DNA of 64,000 bases from Bacteroidota bacterium (GCA_947479085.1 CANJYB010000005.1:62001-126000); one strand, 5' to 3'; shown: positions 52,296 to 62,229, counted from the stretch's first letter. The notes: generated by a model not told the origin, from the letters alone. Program-made: numbers and translations.

Positions 52296-54770
52296 TTAAT
52301 GGGAAACAATAAATTTGTTTTTTGCAATCACACCCGTATTGTTTTTTAAAATTACAAAATACAAACCATTACTAAATTCAGATGTATTAATTGTAATTGT
52401 ATTTTGAGGTGGAGTAACTTTTTCCTTGAAAATAATCTTACCTGTTATATCCGTAATTGTTAGTGTAGAATTTGACTTTGCATCGGGCGCTGAGGATACC
52501 ATATTTACCGTTAACAAATCATTTGCCGGATTTGGAAATAAATGGAGTGCTGATAATTCGGAAGCATGGGAATTATTGGCAATGCCTAAGGAATAATCAT
52601 TCATTGCAAATGCATATTCACCTAACTGTAGAGAATCTATGGTAATAATTCCATGTTTATCATTATTCAGGTTTTGGATATTTTTAGTATAATAAGGATA
52701 TACACCCCATTCAGCAGCTGTATTTTTTCTATACATCAATACAAGACTGTCTTCCAGTTGATTTCCGATTAATAAATTATCAAGCCAGTAATTACCGGAA
52801 AAAGCTGAAGTTCTCCCTTCGTAATTAAGAGTTGCCTTGCTTTTAAATGACGAAGGAAGTATTCCATCCACTTTCCAATAGTGATTTGGACTTAAACGAA
52901 AAGGAATGCAACAGGACTTATAATCATCCGGAGTTGCAAAATTGTGTTCTACTCTTACAAACGCTGAATCACCTGAGGTAATTGATGTAACGTTCAACAC
53001 CATTTTGGTATTACCTATTGTTTTATTACCTATTGTTTTTATAGTCTGGTAATCAGAAACAATCGCATCGCTGATTTTACATCCTTTATTAACAGTTACA
53101 AAAACAGGATTAAAAGGAACGGTAAAATTCGCCACTGGGTTAGGCCCCGAAATCATGACAGTCTGCGTGTTTTCTGTCCAGTTTGCGGCTTTAAAAGTAA
53201 TTTCCAACGGAACATTGGTAAAATAATTAGGTGCTCCGGTTAGTTTTTGTTTTAGGTAAACTGCCACATTGTAATTAATCCCTGCAGGAGTAATAACTGT
53301 TGAATCAATAGAAAAATGGGGCCATCCCGGGTTAAGCACCCAGTCATCAAAAAAGTCAGTAAGATTCATTCCGCTGGCAGCAGAAAGGGCATCACGAAAA
53401 TCCGTACTGGAAACATCGGTATATTGGTGGTTGGCTAAGTATGTTTTTATAGAAGAATAAAATATACTATCTCCCATATAACTTCTTAAAGTATGGGCAA
53501 TATCAGCACCTTTATTATATACATGGTCACCATAAGTATAAGTTTGCGGAATGTTAGAGAGTGTTTGGTATCCGCCCTCTTTTACATGGAGAAACTGAAC
53601 ATTGGTAGCATGGTTATTCTTAACAGCAGTGATGTAACTGTTATAACCGCTTATTGCTTCATAAATCAGGAATTCGCAGTAATGTGCCCATCCTTCATTT
53701 AACCACATATCCTCAGCAGTGCGGCAGGTAGCAAGGTCACCAAACCAATGGTGAGCTAATTCATGGGCATAAATATTCTGATAAGTTAAAGTTCCGTTTG
53801 CGCAAACTTTAGGATATGAAATATTGGTGGCGTGTTCCATAGCTCCGGAAGAGAAAGGGACCATGCAATATCCCACACGATTCCAGCGATAAGGACCAAA
53901 ATGATTTTCGAAAGTGGATAACACAAGGGGTAAATTAATAAATGAAGCTTTTGCATTGTTTGTATCAGTTGCAAGAGCGGTAAGAACAATTGGTATGGTT
54001 CCGTTTAACCCATTGTAAGATTGATTTACCTGGGTATAGGCTGCCACTGTAACCGAGGCAAGGTAACTTGGAATTTCCTGATCCATCATCCATTTGCGGG
54101 TTCTGTTTCCTCCTGTGTCAGTGGTGTCTCCGGCAAGGTATCCGTTGCAATAGGCCACTTTACCATTATTAGTAATAATATTAAATTCATATTTTGAACG
54201 TTCCACAAAATTATCAAAGCAAGGGAACCACACGCGACCATAGTTATGAGGTAATGCCGCAAATCCTACTCCTAAATTATAGGCATAGGTGGGAGAAAAA
54301 TAAAATCCACCCCAGCCCGATGCATCACCCTGAGGGTGTCCGTGATAATAAACGGTGATATTGGTCGTGTCCCCTACATTATAAGTTGCAGGTAAATCAA
54401 CTTCAATCAATGTGTCATTATAAAGATAGGTCAAAACAGTGTTTGAACTTTTTATAGAATCTATAGTGAGCATTAATAAGTCTAAATTTAATTTATTTAC
54501 TCCGTTCACTTTAGGAGTAAATTTTACCTGAGTATTTCCGCTTATTGTGCTATCCACAAAACTGGTTATGTCTAAGTTGATGGTATATTTTAAAATGTCT
54601 ACTGTGTCGCTTCGCAAATTAGAAGCCTGCATTGGGTTATTGGGTAATGTGGTTTTTTGTTGAAACGAATGCTCCCTGTAGTCAGAAAACAGATCATTTC
54701 TTTCAAAATTTATTTGGGCTATCGATTCTATGGATAATAGCAGTAAGAAGAAAAGTACTTTTATTTTCAT
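52296..54770 (-). CDS. Secreted M1-family aminopeptidase with T9SS tail (paralogue)
   Basis: With the ATG at 54770 (MKIKVLFFLLLLSIESIAQ) this is about 824 residues. It carries the zinc site HELAHHWFGDLATCRTAEDMWLNEGWAHYCE, GAMEHATNISYP in place of the GAMEN motif, an extra beta domain after about residue 560 (SGNYWLDNLLIGNQLEDSLVLMYR) and a type A sorting domain (FPNPANDLLTVNMVS). It is longer than its neighbour at 50339-52276. The 43 codons upstream to 54899 read as non-exported sequence and are rejected. Both are expected to degrade peptides extracellularly. Confidence 0.9.
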   Translation of the reverse strand: MKIKVLFFLLLLSIESIAQINFERNDLFSDYREHSFQQKTTLPNNPMQASNLRSDTVDILKYTINLDITSFVDSTISGNTQVKFTPKVNGVNKLNLDLLMLTIDSIKSSNTVLTYLYNDTLIEVDLPATYNVGDTTNITVYYHGHPQGDASGWGGFYFSPTYAYNLGVGFAALPHNYGRVWFPCFDNFVERSKYEFNIITNNGKVAYCNGYLAGDTTDTGGNRTRKWMMDQEIPSYLASVTVAAYTQVNQSYNGLNGTIPIVLTALATDTNNAKASFINLPLVLSTFENHFGPYRWNRVGYCMVPFSSGAMEHATNISYPKVCANGTLTYQNIYAHELAHHWFGDLATCRTAEDMWLNEGWAHYCEFLIYEAISGYNSYITAVKNNHATNVQFLHVKEGGYQTLSNIPQTYTYGDHVYNKGADIAHTLRSYMGDSIFYSSIKTYLANHQYTDVSSTDFRDALSAASGMNLTDFFDDWVLNPGWPHFSIDSTVITPAGINYNVAVYLKQKLTGAPNYFTNVPLEITFKAANWTENTQTVMISGPNPVANFTVPFNPVFVTVNKGCKISDAIVSDYQTIKTIGNKTIGNTKMVLNVTSITSGDSAFVRVEHNFATPDDYKSCCIPFRLSPNHYWKVDGILPSSFKSKATLNYEGRTSAFSGNYWLDNLLIGNQLEDSLVLMYRKNTAAEWGVYPYYTKNIQNLNNDKHGIITIDSLQLGEYAFAMNDYSLGIANNSHASELSALHLFPNPANDLLTVNMVSSAPDAKSNSTLTITDITGKIIFKEKVTPPQNTITINTSEFSNGLYFVILKNNTGVIAKNKFIVSH

Positions 54771-54898
54771 ATTAAAAATATTTTTATTTGGTGAATAAAG
54801 GTAATAACATTTTCTAATATAAACGTTGATATATGCGGTAAAGGAATCAAAAATTAAAGTTGGAATTGTTTTGCTCCAGGTTCGGATGAAAAATAACA

Positions 54899-54906
54899 TA
54901 TCTTTA
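54899..54906 (+). promoter_or_regulatory. Candidate -7 box (TATCTTTA) for queG
   Basis: One mismatch to TAnnTTTG, 19 nt before the queG ATG. The divergent peptidase promoter must lie in the same gap. Confidence 0.35.
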
Positions 54907-54925
54907 CAATCCTTAATACATCAAG

Positions 54926-55852
54926 ATGCAAGCCCATCAATATACCCAATTAATTAAATCTGAAGCAAAGCGTTTGGGGTTTCAATATTGTGGAATTTCC
55001 AAAGCTGATTTCCTTGAACAGGAAGCTCCCCGGTTGGAGAGCTGGTTAAACAAAAACATGCAGGGCGAAATGAGTTATATGCAAAATCACTTTGATAAAC
55101 GGCTAGATCCTCGTTTACTTGTGCCCGGAGCCAAATCGGTTATTTCCCTTCTACTCAATTATTATCCTTCCCAACAACAAATGGATGATACTGCTCCCAA
55201 AATCAGTAAATATGCATATGGTAAAGATTATCATTTTGTGATAAAGGAAAAGCTGAATGAACTATTGCAGCATATAAATGAAAACATCGGAGAGGTAGAT
55301 GGTCGCGCATTTGTGGATTCAGCCCCGGTATTGGACAAAGCCTGGGCAAAGAAAAGTGGTTTGGGGTGGATAGGGAAAAACAGTAACCTGATTAATAAGA
55401 ATAGCGGCTCGTTTTATTTTATTGCCGAATTGATTATTGATTTGACACTTGAATACGATGGAGCAATAAAAGATTATTGCGGAACGTGCACCCGCTGTAT
55501 CGATGCCTGTCCCACGGATGCTATAGTTGCACCTTATGTGGTAGATGGGAGTAAATGTATTTCATACTTCACTATCGAATTAAAGGAAAATATTCCTTCT
55601 GAAATGAAAGGAAAGCTGGATAACTGGGTATTTGGTTGTGATGTTTGTCAGGATGTTTGTCCCTGGAACAGTTTTTCAAAACCACACGCAGAACCTTACT
55701 TTCAACCAAATGGAGAACTCCTTGAAATGACAAAGAAAGATTTGTTAGAAATAACGGAAGAAACCTTTAAACGTGTGTTTAAAGATTCTGCAGTAAAGCG
55801 AACTAAATTTAATGGGCTAAAAAGAAACCTTGATTTTATTAAGACTTCGTAA
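54926..55852 (+). CDS. queG: Epoxyqueuosine reductase
   Basis: This 308-residue protein has the cobalamin-binding region ([28 protein letters not shown]) and two [4Fe-4S] motifs, [16 protein letters not shown] and [11 protein letters not shown]. QueG converts epoxyqueuosine to queuosine in tRNA with a cobalamin cofactor. Length is normal for the shorter form lacking a C-terminal HEAT domain. It overlaps the small convergent gene by 14 bp. Confidence 0.95.
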   Translation: MQAHQYTQLIKSEAKRLGFQYCGISKADFLEQEAPRLESWLNKNMQGEMSYMQNHFDKRLDPRLLVPGAKSVISLLLNYYPSQQQMDDTAPKISKYAYGKDYHFVIKEKLNELLQHINENIGEVDGRAFVDSAPVLDKAWAKKSGLGWIGKNSNLINKNSGSFYFIAELIIDLTLEYDGAIKDYCGTCTRCIDACPTDAIVAPYVVDGSKCISYFTIELKENIPSEMKGKLDNWVFGCDVCQDVCPWNSFSKPHAEPYFQPNGELLEMTKKDLLEITEETFKRVFKDSAVKRTKFNGLKRNLDFIKTS

Positions 55853-56033
55853 TATTCTTAAAAACCTCTTTTATTACGTCTTTATATTGATTCCCGAAAG
55901 TGGCCAGACACCATACCATCAACAACATTTTTTCATCGGGTTTAAGCCATTTAACGGCTTTTGTAAGCTCTTTGCGAAAAAGTGTTTTGTCGAAACTCAC
56001 TTTTTCAAGTATTTTTTTACTTAATTCAAACAT
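55839..56033 (-). CDS. Small conserved protein of unknown function
   Basis: This 64-residue protein ([19 protein letters not shown], then [20 protein letters not shown]) matches a small family I have seen in many Bacteroidota genomes without a known function; this recognition is from memory. It is Lys-rich and likely helical. It overlaps the 3' end of queG on the other strand by 14 bp. The length and pattern support a real gene rather than a shadow. Confidence 0.7.
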   Translation of the reverse strand: MFELSKKILEKVSFDKTLFRKELTKAVKWLKPDEKMLLMVWCLATFGNQYKDVIKEVFKNITKS

Positions 56034-56148
56034 AGTTTAATAGTTTTATTAAGGGTTATTTTTCAATTTGAAATACGAAAGTAGATTATTCTGAATTAAA
56101 ATTCAAGAAAAAAATTAATTATTTTTCAAAAATAGTTTATCAATAACT

Positions 56149-57765
56149 TTAATAGTCATTGTATAAATTGCATAAATCAGTTTTTATACCAATAAAGATA
56201 TATGCAGTTTGTTTAGTTGCATAGTTGGTCTTTACTATTCTATCTGCAAATCCCAATTCTATTTTTAAATTCATTTGAGTATCTAATATATAGGCTGCGC
56301 GAATAGAAGCAGTAATTAACTTAGTCTGAAATCCCTGGGTGGTAAAGTTTCCATAGTCATTCGGGCGATTAGTGTAAGAGACAAAAACATCTCTGCCATA
56401 ATCTGTAGATGAACTATCTGCACCATAGACGGTATAAACACATTTTGCTTCAATAAATAATCTTTTTATACGATAATTAAGAAAGGTGGCTATTTCCCAA
56501 AAATTGGCCCCCATGGGATGTGCCAATGGTTGGTTATAGTGTCCGTAGTTTTGCTGAACACTTCCATGTGCGTATGTATATGGGCGCACATAATTATATT
56601 CCAATTGAAAATTGAGTTTCTTTATTCCGAATAAATCAAAGCTTTTGAAACCAACTTGGAAAGCCTGTTTATTTGCCCACCAGCCCGACTTAGTTGTATC
56701 ACTTGAATAGGTATGTTTAATATCACGCAGCACTTCTTTCAAAACAAATTCATCTAACAAAACCTGACCGTAAAGCTGTTGTTTTTTGAACATCTTAATT
56801 TTAAAACTGGCTCCTACAAAAGCATTGTCACTGGAACCAAGTGAGTATTCGGTAGGTCGGAAAAACATAACCGGATTAAGATAGTTAACATCATACCCTC
56901 TGTATCGAGTGCTGTCGGAACCCTGCCAAACGATGGATTCAAATAACCCGATATTAATTCTTTTGGTTGCATTCCATCCCAGGTAATGAAATGTGGCGTA
57001 TTTATTTAACCAATCCGATTTCATTCCTGAAGGATTGGTGACATCTTTCATGATGGTATATAAATTAACATAAGTCAGATGCCAGATGTTGGTGGTTATT
57101 TTAAGATAAGGGTAAGGAGCTGAAACATCGGACAGAAAAAGAGAACGATATCCGTCTCCCCAGAAATGTTTATCCTGACCTAATTGAATATTAAAAACTT
57201 TATTGGGAGAAAAAGATAAATAGCCGGTGTAATACTGATAAGCATACATGGTATTTACCGAATCAGTGTTTGAACGGTATGCATAACCCAAACCGGGTAC
57301 TACATGTGTTTGTCTTATAACAGAGTCGGTATTTGAGGCAAAAACTCCTTTACCTGCAAGAGCCTTAAGGTTAAAAGAGAACTTTTTCCCAAGGTTGGCA
57401 ATCAGGCTGGCACCAATGGCAAGGTCGCTGGTCATTCGTGATGGGGAGGTTGCCTGATAACCTGTTTGTGCAGTTAATAAAGGATAAATTTCAATAACAC
57501 TTTTGCCTTCATTTTTTTTATCGTGTTCTTCGGCTTTGGTTCCGGCAAGTAATCTTGGAAATTTTGCAGTTGAATCCTTTATATCATTAATATCACAAAA
57601 GCGATAAGGTTTTACAAAGGTCTGAAAATTCTGTTCTTTATTATTATAGTAATTATCAAATCCCCAAAGAAAATCACGGCCAAGTGTATAATTTAATTGT
57701 TGTGAAAATAAACCATGAAACCCACCAATGAAAAGAAACAATAATAGAATACTTCTTTTAAGCAT
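56149..57765 (-). CDS. Outer-membrane Wzi/RemB-like beta-barrel protein
   Basis: This 538-residue protein has a signal peptide (1-21) and many amphipathic beta strands, with LGQDKHFWGDGYRSLFLSD, LDEFVLKEV, YNYVRPYTYAHG, NYGHYNQPLAHPMGANF and IELGFADRIVKTNYATKQTAYIFIGIKTDL near the end. The GDGYRSL and QPLAHPxGANF signatures match the Wzi-like (capsule assembly) and RemB (gliding) families in Bacteroidota. It likely helps attach or export surface polysaccharide. Its start overlaps the stop of the WecA-like gene by 8 bp, so the genes are coupled. Confidence 0.8.
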   Translation of the reverse strand: MLKRSILLLFLFIGGFHGLFSQQLNYTLGRDFLWGFDNYYNNKEQNFQTFVKPYRFCDINDIKDSTAKFPRLLAGTKAEEHDKKNEGKSVIEIYPLLTAQTGYQATSPSRMTSDLAIGASLIANLGKKFSFNLKALAGKGVFASNTDSVIRQTHVVPGLGYAYRSNTDSVNTMYAYQYYTGYLSFSPNKVFNIQLGQDKHFWGDGYRSLFLSDVSAPYPYLKITTNIWHLTYVNLYTIMKDVTNPSGMKSDWLNKYATFHYLGWNATKRINIGLFESIVWQGSDSTRYRGYDVNYLNPVMFFRPTEYSLGSSDNAFVGASFKIKMFKKQQLYGQVLLDEFVLKEVLRDIKHTYSSDTTKSGWWANKQAFQVGFKSFDLFGIKKLNFQLEYNYVRPYTYAHGSVQQNYGHYNQPLAHPMGANFWEIATFLNYRIKRLFIEAKCVYTVYGADSSSTDYGRDVFVSYTNRPNDYGNFTTQGFQTKLITASIRAAYILDTQMNLKIELGFADRIVKTNYATKQTAYIFIGIKTDLCNLYNDY

Positions 57766-58852
57766 TTTTTCGCTGACGGCTTTTCTGTTTATTAATGATA
57801 TAAGGAAGCAAGGCCAGGAATAGGGTAGTGCCTCCTACAATCATAAATGTATAATTAGGATTGATATAGGTTAAGGAAAGACTTAAACCTATGATAAAAA
57901 TATTTACAATGTATAATACAATTGCCGTTTTTCGATGACCGAATCCAATATCCATTAACCGATGATGAAGATGGTTCCTGTCGGCAGAAAAAGGAGATAG
58001 CCCTCTTACGGAGCGGTAAATAAAAATTCTTAATGTATCAATCAAAGGATAAACCAAGACTGACATTGCAAAAATAGGCTTTGAAATTTTTAAGATAAAC
58101 TGGTTTTGAATTAAGCTGACATCATAACTAACCATTTTAATAGCAAGAACACAGATTATTAAACCAATGGTTAAAGAGCCCGAATCGCCAAGAAATATTT
58201 TTGCAGGAGAAAAATTGAAGATTAAAAATGCCAGAAGCGAACCTGCCAACGAAAATGCAAGACAAGCCATCACACTGTCTCCGGCAAATGCAAACCAGAC
58301 ACCGAAGGCCGAAGAAGTAATAAACCCGATTCCACTTGCCAAACCATCTACTCCATCTATAAGGTTAAACGCATTGACCACCACAATATATGTAAATAAT
58401 GAAAGAAAGATACTTGCCCAGTATGGCAAAATATCTATTCCGAAAATTCCATGCATGCTTACAATACGAATATCGGCCATTAATACCAATATCATACTTA
58501 CCATCATGTGCGCGATTAATTTTTTTACCGGAGCAGTACCAATAATATCATCTTTGATACCTACAAAAAACATAACTAATAAGGTACATACAATGTACTT
58601 ATAATCTTCAATGGCTTTAAGGGAAGCCACAGGGTCATGAAGTAATCTCGCAGGAAACCACAATGAAAAGGAAAACAAAGTTCCGGCAAAAATGATTATT
58701 CCTCCAATGGTAGGAATTAACCGGTCATGTATTTTTCTTGATTCGGTAGGAGCGTCAAATAATCGCTTTAGCACTGCTACTTTTATTAATGAAGGCGTAG
58801 CAAGCAGCACAAGAAAAAAAGACGTAATAAAAACTAATATTAAAAATTCCAT
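57758..58852 (-). CDS. WecA/MraY-like undecaprenyl-phosphate sugar-1-phosphate transferase
   Basis: This 364-residue membrane protein has about 10-11 helices. Key motifs are FVGIKDDIIGTAPVKKL (Asp pair), NAFNLIDGVDGLASGIG, IFLGDSGSLTIGL and FSADRNHLHHRLMDIG, the DxxN/HLHH pattern of WecA/TagO-type enzymes. It starts a lipid-linked polysaccharide by moving a HexNAc-1-phosphate to undecaprenyl phosphate. It lies between two Wzi/RemB-like genes on the same strand, which points to surface polysaccharide or O-antigen assembly. Confidence 0.92.
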   Translation of the reverse strand: MEFLILVFITSFFLVLLATPSLIKVAVLKRLFDAPTESRKIHDRLIPTIGGIIIFAGTLFSFSLWFPARLLHDPVASLKAIEDYKYIVCTLLVMFFVGIKDDIIGTAPVKKLIAHMMVSMILVLMADIRIVSMHGIFGIDILPYWASIFLSLFTYIVVVNAFNLIDGVDGLASGIGFITSSAFGVWFAFAGDSVMACLAFSLAGSLLAFLIFNFSPAKIFLGDSGSLTIGLIICVLAIKMVSYDVSLIQNQFILKISKPIFAMSVLVYPLIDTLRIFIYRSVRGLSPFSADRNHLHHRLMDIGFGHRKTAIVLYIVNIFIIGLSLSLTYINPNYTFMIVGGTTLFLALLPYIINKQKSRQRKNA

Positions 58853-58864
58853 AATCTCTGTTTC

Positions 58865-60553
58865 TTAAAAATCATAATATAAATTTGCCAATGATGTTCG
58901 TATCCCAAAATATACAAGCTGTGTATTATTTGTTACGTTTCCGATTTTTTCGGTTCTGTTTGTAATTCCAAGTACAATATTAAAGTTTGTGTTTGGATTT
59001 ACCAAATAACCAATGTGAATATCTTCAATTAATAAATTTGTTTTTACTCCCTGCGCGACAGTATTACTAATCATACTTTGGGTAACAGGAAAAGTGTCAT
59101 CCGATTTAAAAATATTTCCGCCATAATTAAAAGTGGAGCTGTCAGAACCTTTTGCTGCATAAATTCCTTTTATTTCAATAAAAAAATCTTTAAGGCGGTA
59201 ATTAATAAAACCGATTGCTTCATTAAAATTTGCTCCTAACGGGTGTGCCAAGGATTGATTAAAATGAGAATAACTTTGTTCGGGATTGGATGACGCATAA
59301 GAATATGGACTAACACTATTATACTCCAACTGTAAATGAAGATTCTTAATGGTAAACAAATCAAAATATTTTAAACCTACCTGGTAACCATTTTTGTTTT
59401 TCCCCACCTTTTTAGAATTGGAATACATATCATCAAACATATACTGACCATAAAGAGAAATAGACTTTGTAAGTTTTAATTTCAATGTTAATCCCATCAA
59501 TATATTATTGGTATTATGCATTCCGTAATTCAATGCGTTTACACCTATAACAGGGTCAAAGGTATTAAAGTTGGTATGCTGTCGGTTATTAGAATCAGCA
59601 GCTTCCCATATCATTCCCTGAAAAAAACCAACCTGCAAACGCTTAAACAAGTTAACACTCAGCATCTGAAAACTTCCGATTTTTTTCTGGAATAAGCGTT
59701 CTGTATGCGCTGGTGTTTTTACTCCTCCATCGGTAAGGTTCATAAAGGAAGTATAGAGATTGGTATATTGAATGTTTTTATAAGTAGTGGTTATTCTTGC
59801 AAAAGGATAATTAAAAGCATTGTCAGATAATAATAAAGAACGATAACCATCCCCCACAAAATGTTTTCCGTTACCCACCTGTAGGTTCAACATCTTAAAA
59901 GGAGTGTATGAAATATATCCTGAGGCCATGGCATAATCATACCCGTTTCTTCTAAAAGGTTTGGAACGACCCTGTCCGGGAATTACTGCATAATTATAAT
60001 TTGCAGTTTGCGGAAATACAGTGTTAGTGGATGCAATATAGCTATCCATGTATTTTGGAAAGGTAGACTGGTTTTCATAAAAAGAAGATTCGATGACCAG
60101 TTTTTTACCAATTCCAGCCCGCAACAAAAAACCTCTTGTATTGGTAAAAAGCCGTTCGCCTGTTTTGTCAGCAAAATCTCTTCCTAATTCAACACTAAGA
60201 ATGGGGTCAAGGTTCAGATGAAATTTTTCAGCGGTATCCTTCACTATTATCAGGCTTTCTTTTTTTAATTTCCGATACAGAAAACCTCTTGTTTTATTTT
60301 TTACTGAAAATGATGGAGCAACTATATAAGGTTTGAAAGGGGAGGAGTAAACCGGAATAGGTTCCACGAGCATACATGCATGGCATTTTGCTAGTATACT
60401 ATCTTCTTTTGCTTTAGCCGCTTCAATTTTCGCTTTGTTTATTTCTCTGAAAGGCAAACCCCTTTCTCTGTTCAATGGCAGGTTCTGCTGAGCAACAATC
60501 AGGGTTGGGAAGAGTAGAAATAAGAGTAAGAGTTTTTTCAACACAGAGTTCAC
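58865..60553 (-). CDS. Outer-membrane Wzi/RemB-like beta-barrel protein (paralogue)
   Basis: This 562-residue protein has a signal peptide (1-21) and a barrel like its neighbour at 56149-57765, with MLNLQVGNGKHFVGDGYRSLLLSDN, QLEYNSVSPYSYASSNPEQSY and NQSLAHPLGANFNEAIGF. An N-terminal segment (CHACMLVEPIPVYSSPFKP) is specific to this copy. It opens the operon with the WecA-like gene. Upstream is the GxxExxY cassette, whose repeats begin right at its start codon region. Confidence 0.8.
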   Translation of the reverse strand: MNSVLKKLLLLFLLFPTLIVAQQNLPLNRERGLPFREINKAKIEAAKAKEDSILAKCHACMLVEPIPVYSSPFKPYIVAPSFSVKNKTRGFLYRKLKKESLIIVKDTAEKFHLNLDPILSVELGRDFADKTGERLFTNTRGFLLRAGIGKKLVIESSFYENQSTFPKYMDSYIASTNTVFPQTANYNYAVIPGQGRSKPFRRNGYDYAMASGYISYTPFKMLNLQVGNGKHFVGDGYRSLLLSDNAFNYPFARITTTYKNIQYTNLYTSFMNLTDGGVKTPAHTERLFQKKIGSFQMLSVNLFKRLQVGFFQGMIWEAADSNNRQHTNFNTFDPVIGVNALNYGMHNTNNILMGLTLKLKLTKSISLYGQYMFDDMYSNSKKVGKNKNGYQVGLKYFDLFTIKNLHLQLEYNSVSPYSYASSNPEQSYSHFNQSLAHPLGANFNEAIGFINYRLKDFFIEIKGIYAAKGSDSSTFNYGGNIFKSDDTFPVTQSMISNTVAQGVKTNLLIEDIHIGYLVNPNTNFNIVLGITNRTEKIGNVTNNTQLVYFGIRTSLANLYYDF

Positions 60554-60580
60554 GGGGTTTTCAGAGTTTCACAGAGAATT
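60539..60580. repeat. Inverted repeat, left end of GxxExxY cassette
   Basis: This 42-bp sequence pairs with the reverse complement of 60955-60996 at 29 of 42 positions, including two exact blocks: CAACACAGAG and GAGTTTCACAGAGAA. The CACAGAG-type repeat ends 12 bp into the barrel-gene start region. Confidence 0.75.
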
Positions 60581-60973
60581 AAGATTACCATTTATTTTTC
60601 TTTTTATCCCTTGTTTCAAAAGTGGAACATTAAAATTGATTAACAAACCTAATTTTTTGTCTGCCAGTTTCAAATAAGTAACCAATTGGGCTTCGTGTAT
60701 GGGAAGCAAAACTTCAACCGCTTTTAATTCTAATATTACTTTATCTTCTATTAATAAATCAATAATAAATTCTTTGTTCAATACACTTCCCTGAAATGTA
60801 ACGGGTAACAATACCTGACTTTCAACATTAATTCCGATTCTTTCCAAGACATCAATTACACAAATTTCGTAAACAGATTCTAATAAACCAGGTCCTAATT
60901 CACTATGAACTTCAATACAAGCAGAAATAATTTTCTCTGTGAGCAAATTGTAATCTTTCTCTGTGAAACTCAT
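60569..60973 (-). CDS. GxxExxY family protein
   Basis: This 134-residue protein has the name-giving GPGLLESVYE motif, then NKEFIIDLLIEDKVILELKAV (a D-x-ELK pattern resembling a PD-(D/E)XK nuclease core) and EAQLVTYLKLADKKLGLLINFNVPLLKQGIKRK. The function is not established; nuclease-like activity has been suggested from the fold. The gene lies between imperfect 42-bp inverted repeats, and its first codons (MSFTEK) are part of the right repeat. It splits the polysaccharide gene block, so it looks like an inserted cassette. Confidence 0.9.
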   Translation of the reverse strand: MSFTEKDYNLLTEKIISACIEVHSELGPGLLESVYEICVIDVLERIGINVESQVLLPVTFQGSVLNKEFIIDLLIEDKVILELKAVEVLLPIHEAQLVTYLKLADKKLGLLINFNVPLLKQGIKRKINGNLNSL

Positions 60974-60996
60974 TTCTTTCTGTGCTCTCTGTGTTG
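60955..60996. repeat. Inverted repeat, right end of GxxExxY cassette (encodes the start codon)
   Basis: Partner of 60539-60580. On the minus strand it contains ATGAGTTTCACAGAGAAA, the GxxExxY start. It is also the first copy in the 105-bp tandem array. Confidence 0.75.
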
Positions 60997-61209
60997 AAAA
61001 TTTTTCGCTATTCTATCCAAACTCATTTTTCCCTATTTCTCTGTCTCGAAATATTTTCAGTTTCTCTGTGAAACTCATTTCTCTTTGTGCTCTCTGTGTT
61101 GGAAATTTTCCGCTATTCTATCCAAACTCATTTTTCCCTATTTCTCTGTCTCGAAATATTTTCAGTTTCTCTGTGAAACTCATTTCTCTCTGTGCTCTCT
61201 GTGTTGAAA
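60956..61209. repeat. Tandem array of 105-bp units next to the GxxExxY gene
   Basis: Units begin with TTTCTCTGTGAAACTC at 60956, 61061 and 61166, exactly 105 bp (5 x 21) apart; the third is cut to about 44 bp. Each contains CTCTGTG-type blocks and TTTCTCTGTCTCGAAATATT. The first unit holds the GxxExxY start codon, so the array repeats the gene's 5' end. Confidence 0.9.
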
Positions 61210-61217
61210 AATCCCTT

Positions 61218-62147
61218 CTATTTAAGCGTATCTTTCACTCCATTATAAACCCTCTCAATTCCTTCTTCCAGGTTTATCTTATGTTTCCATCCAAACGAAT
61301 GAAGTTTACTAACATCCATTAATTTCCTCGGAGTGCCATCAGGTTTGGTAGTATCAAATTTTAATTCGCCTTCATAACCCACTATCTTTTTAACAAGCAA
61401 GGCAAGATCTTTAATAGTAATGTCTTCGCCCACTCCTATGTTTACCAATCCTGGTTCATTGTAGTTTTGCATCAGGTAAAAACAGGCATCTGCCAAATCA
61501 TCTGCATGCAAAAATTCACGCATGGGAGCACCGGTTCCCCATATTTCTACTGAAGGAGAATTTGTTTTTTTAGCGGTATGAAATTTACTTATTAAAGCTG
61601 GCAATACATGCGAATTTTTTAAATCATAATTATCGTTCTGCCCATATAAGTTAGTTGGCATAACCGATATAAAATTGCAGCCATACTGACTTCTATAAGC
61701 ATCACACATTTTTATACCTGCTATTTTTGCAATGGCATAAGGTTCGTTGGTTTCTTCCAGCAGGCCGGTAAGCAGATAATCTTCTTTCAATGGCTGAGGT
61801 GCCAGTTTAGGGTAGATGCAGGACGAACCAAGAAACATTAATTTCTTTACTCCGTTCACATAAGCCTGGTGTATAACGTTCGATTGAATCATGATGTTTT
61901 CATAAATAAAATCGGCACGGTAGGTATTATTGGCAACAATACCGCCTACTTTGGCTGCTGCCAGAAATACGTATTCGGGTTTTTCATTTGCAAAAAAATC
62001 AGCAACTGCTTGCTGATTTCTTAAATCTACTTCTTTGCTGGTATGAGTTAACTGGTTGGTGAACCCTTCCTTTATCAGCTTTCGCTGAATGGCAGAACCC
62101 ACCATTCCGCGATGGCCTGCAATGTATATTTTACTTGATTCGTTCAT
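61218..62147 (-). CDS. fcl: GDP-L-fucose synthase
   Basis: This 309-residue SDR enzyme has the NADPH motif [25 protein letters not shown], the active-site [14 protein letters not shown] (Tyr-x-x-x-Lys) and [21 protein letters not shown]. It epimerises and reduces GDP-4-keto-6-deoxymannose to GDP-L-fucose, using the product of the upstream gmd. It lies 147 bp downstream of gmd on the same strand. Confidence 0.96.
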   Translation of the reverse strand: MNESSKIYIAGHRGMVGSAIQRKLIKEGFTNQLTHTSKEVDLRNQQAVADFFANEKPEYVFLAAAKVGGIVANNTYRADFIYENIMIQSNVIHQAYVNGVKKLMFLGSSCIYPKLAPQPLKEDYLLTGLLEETNEPYAIAKIAGIKMCDAYRSQYGCNFISVMPTNLYGQNDNYDLKNSHVLPALISKFHTAKKTNSPSVEIWGTGAPMREFLHADDLADACFYLMQNYNEPGLVNIGVGEDITIKDLALLVKKIVGYEGELKFDTTKPDGTPRKLMDVSKLHSFGWKHKINLEEGIERVYNGVKDTLK

Positions 62148-62162
62148 TGTTTAAATAATTTC

Positions 62163-62229
62163 GAATGATGAACATCGAATTTCGAATTTCGAAGTGTGTT
62201 GGTTAACCCATATTCAATGTTCATTATTC
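62163..62229. repeat. Inverted repeat between gmd and fcl
   Basis: GAATGATGAACATCGAATT (62163-62181) and TATTCAATGTTCATTATTC (62211-62229) are imperfect inverted partners (15 of 19), with TTCGAA-rich sequence between. It sits inside an operon-like gap. A decayed or empty small cassette is possible. Confidence 0.5.

Noticed and set aside
60963-61322. 119-codon plus-strand frame across the 105-bp array
   Set aside because: Open only because 105 is a multiple of three; overlaps the fcl stop region.
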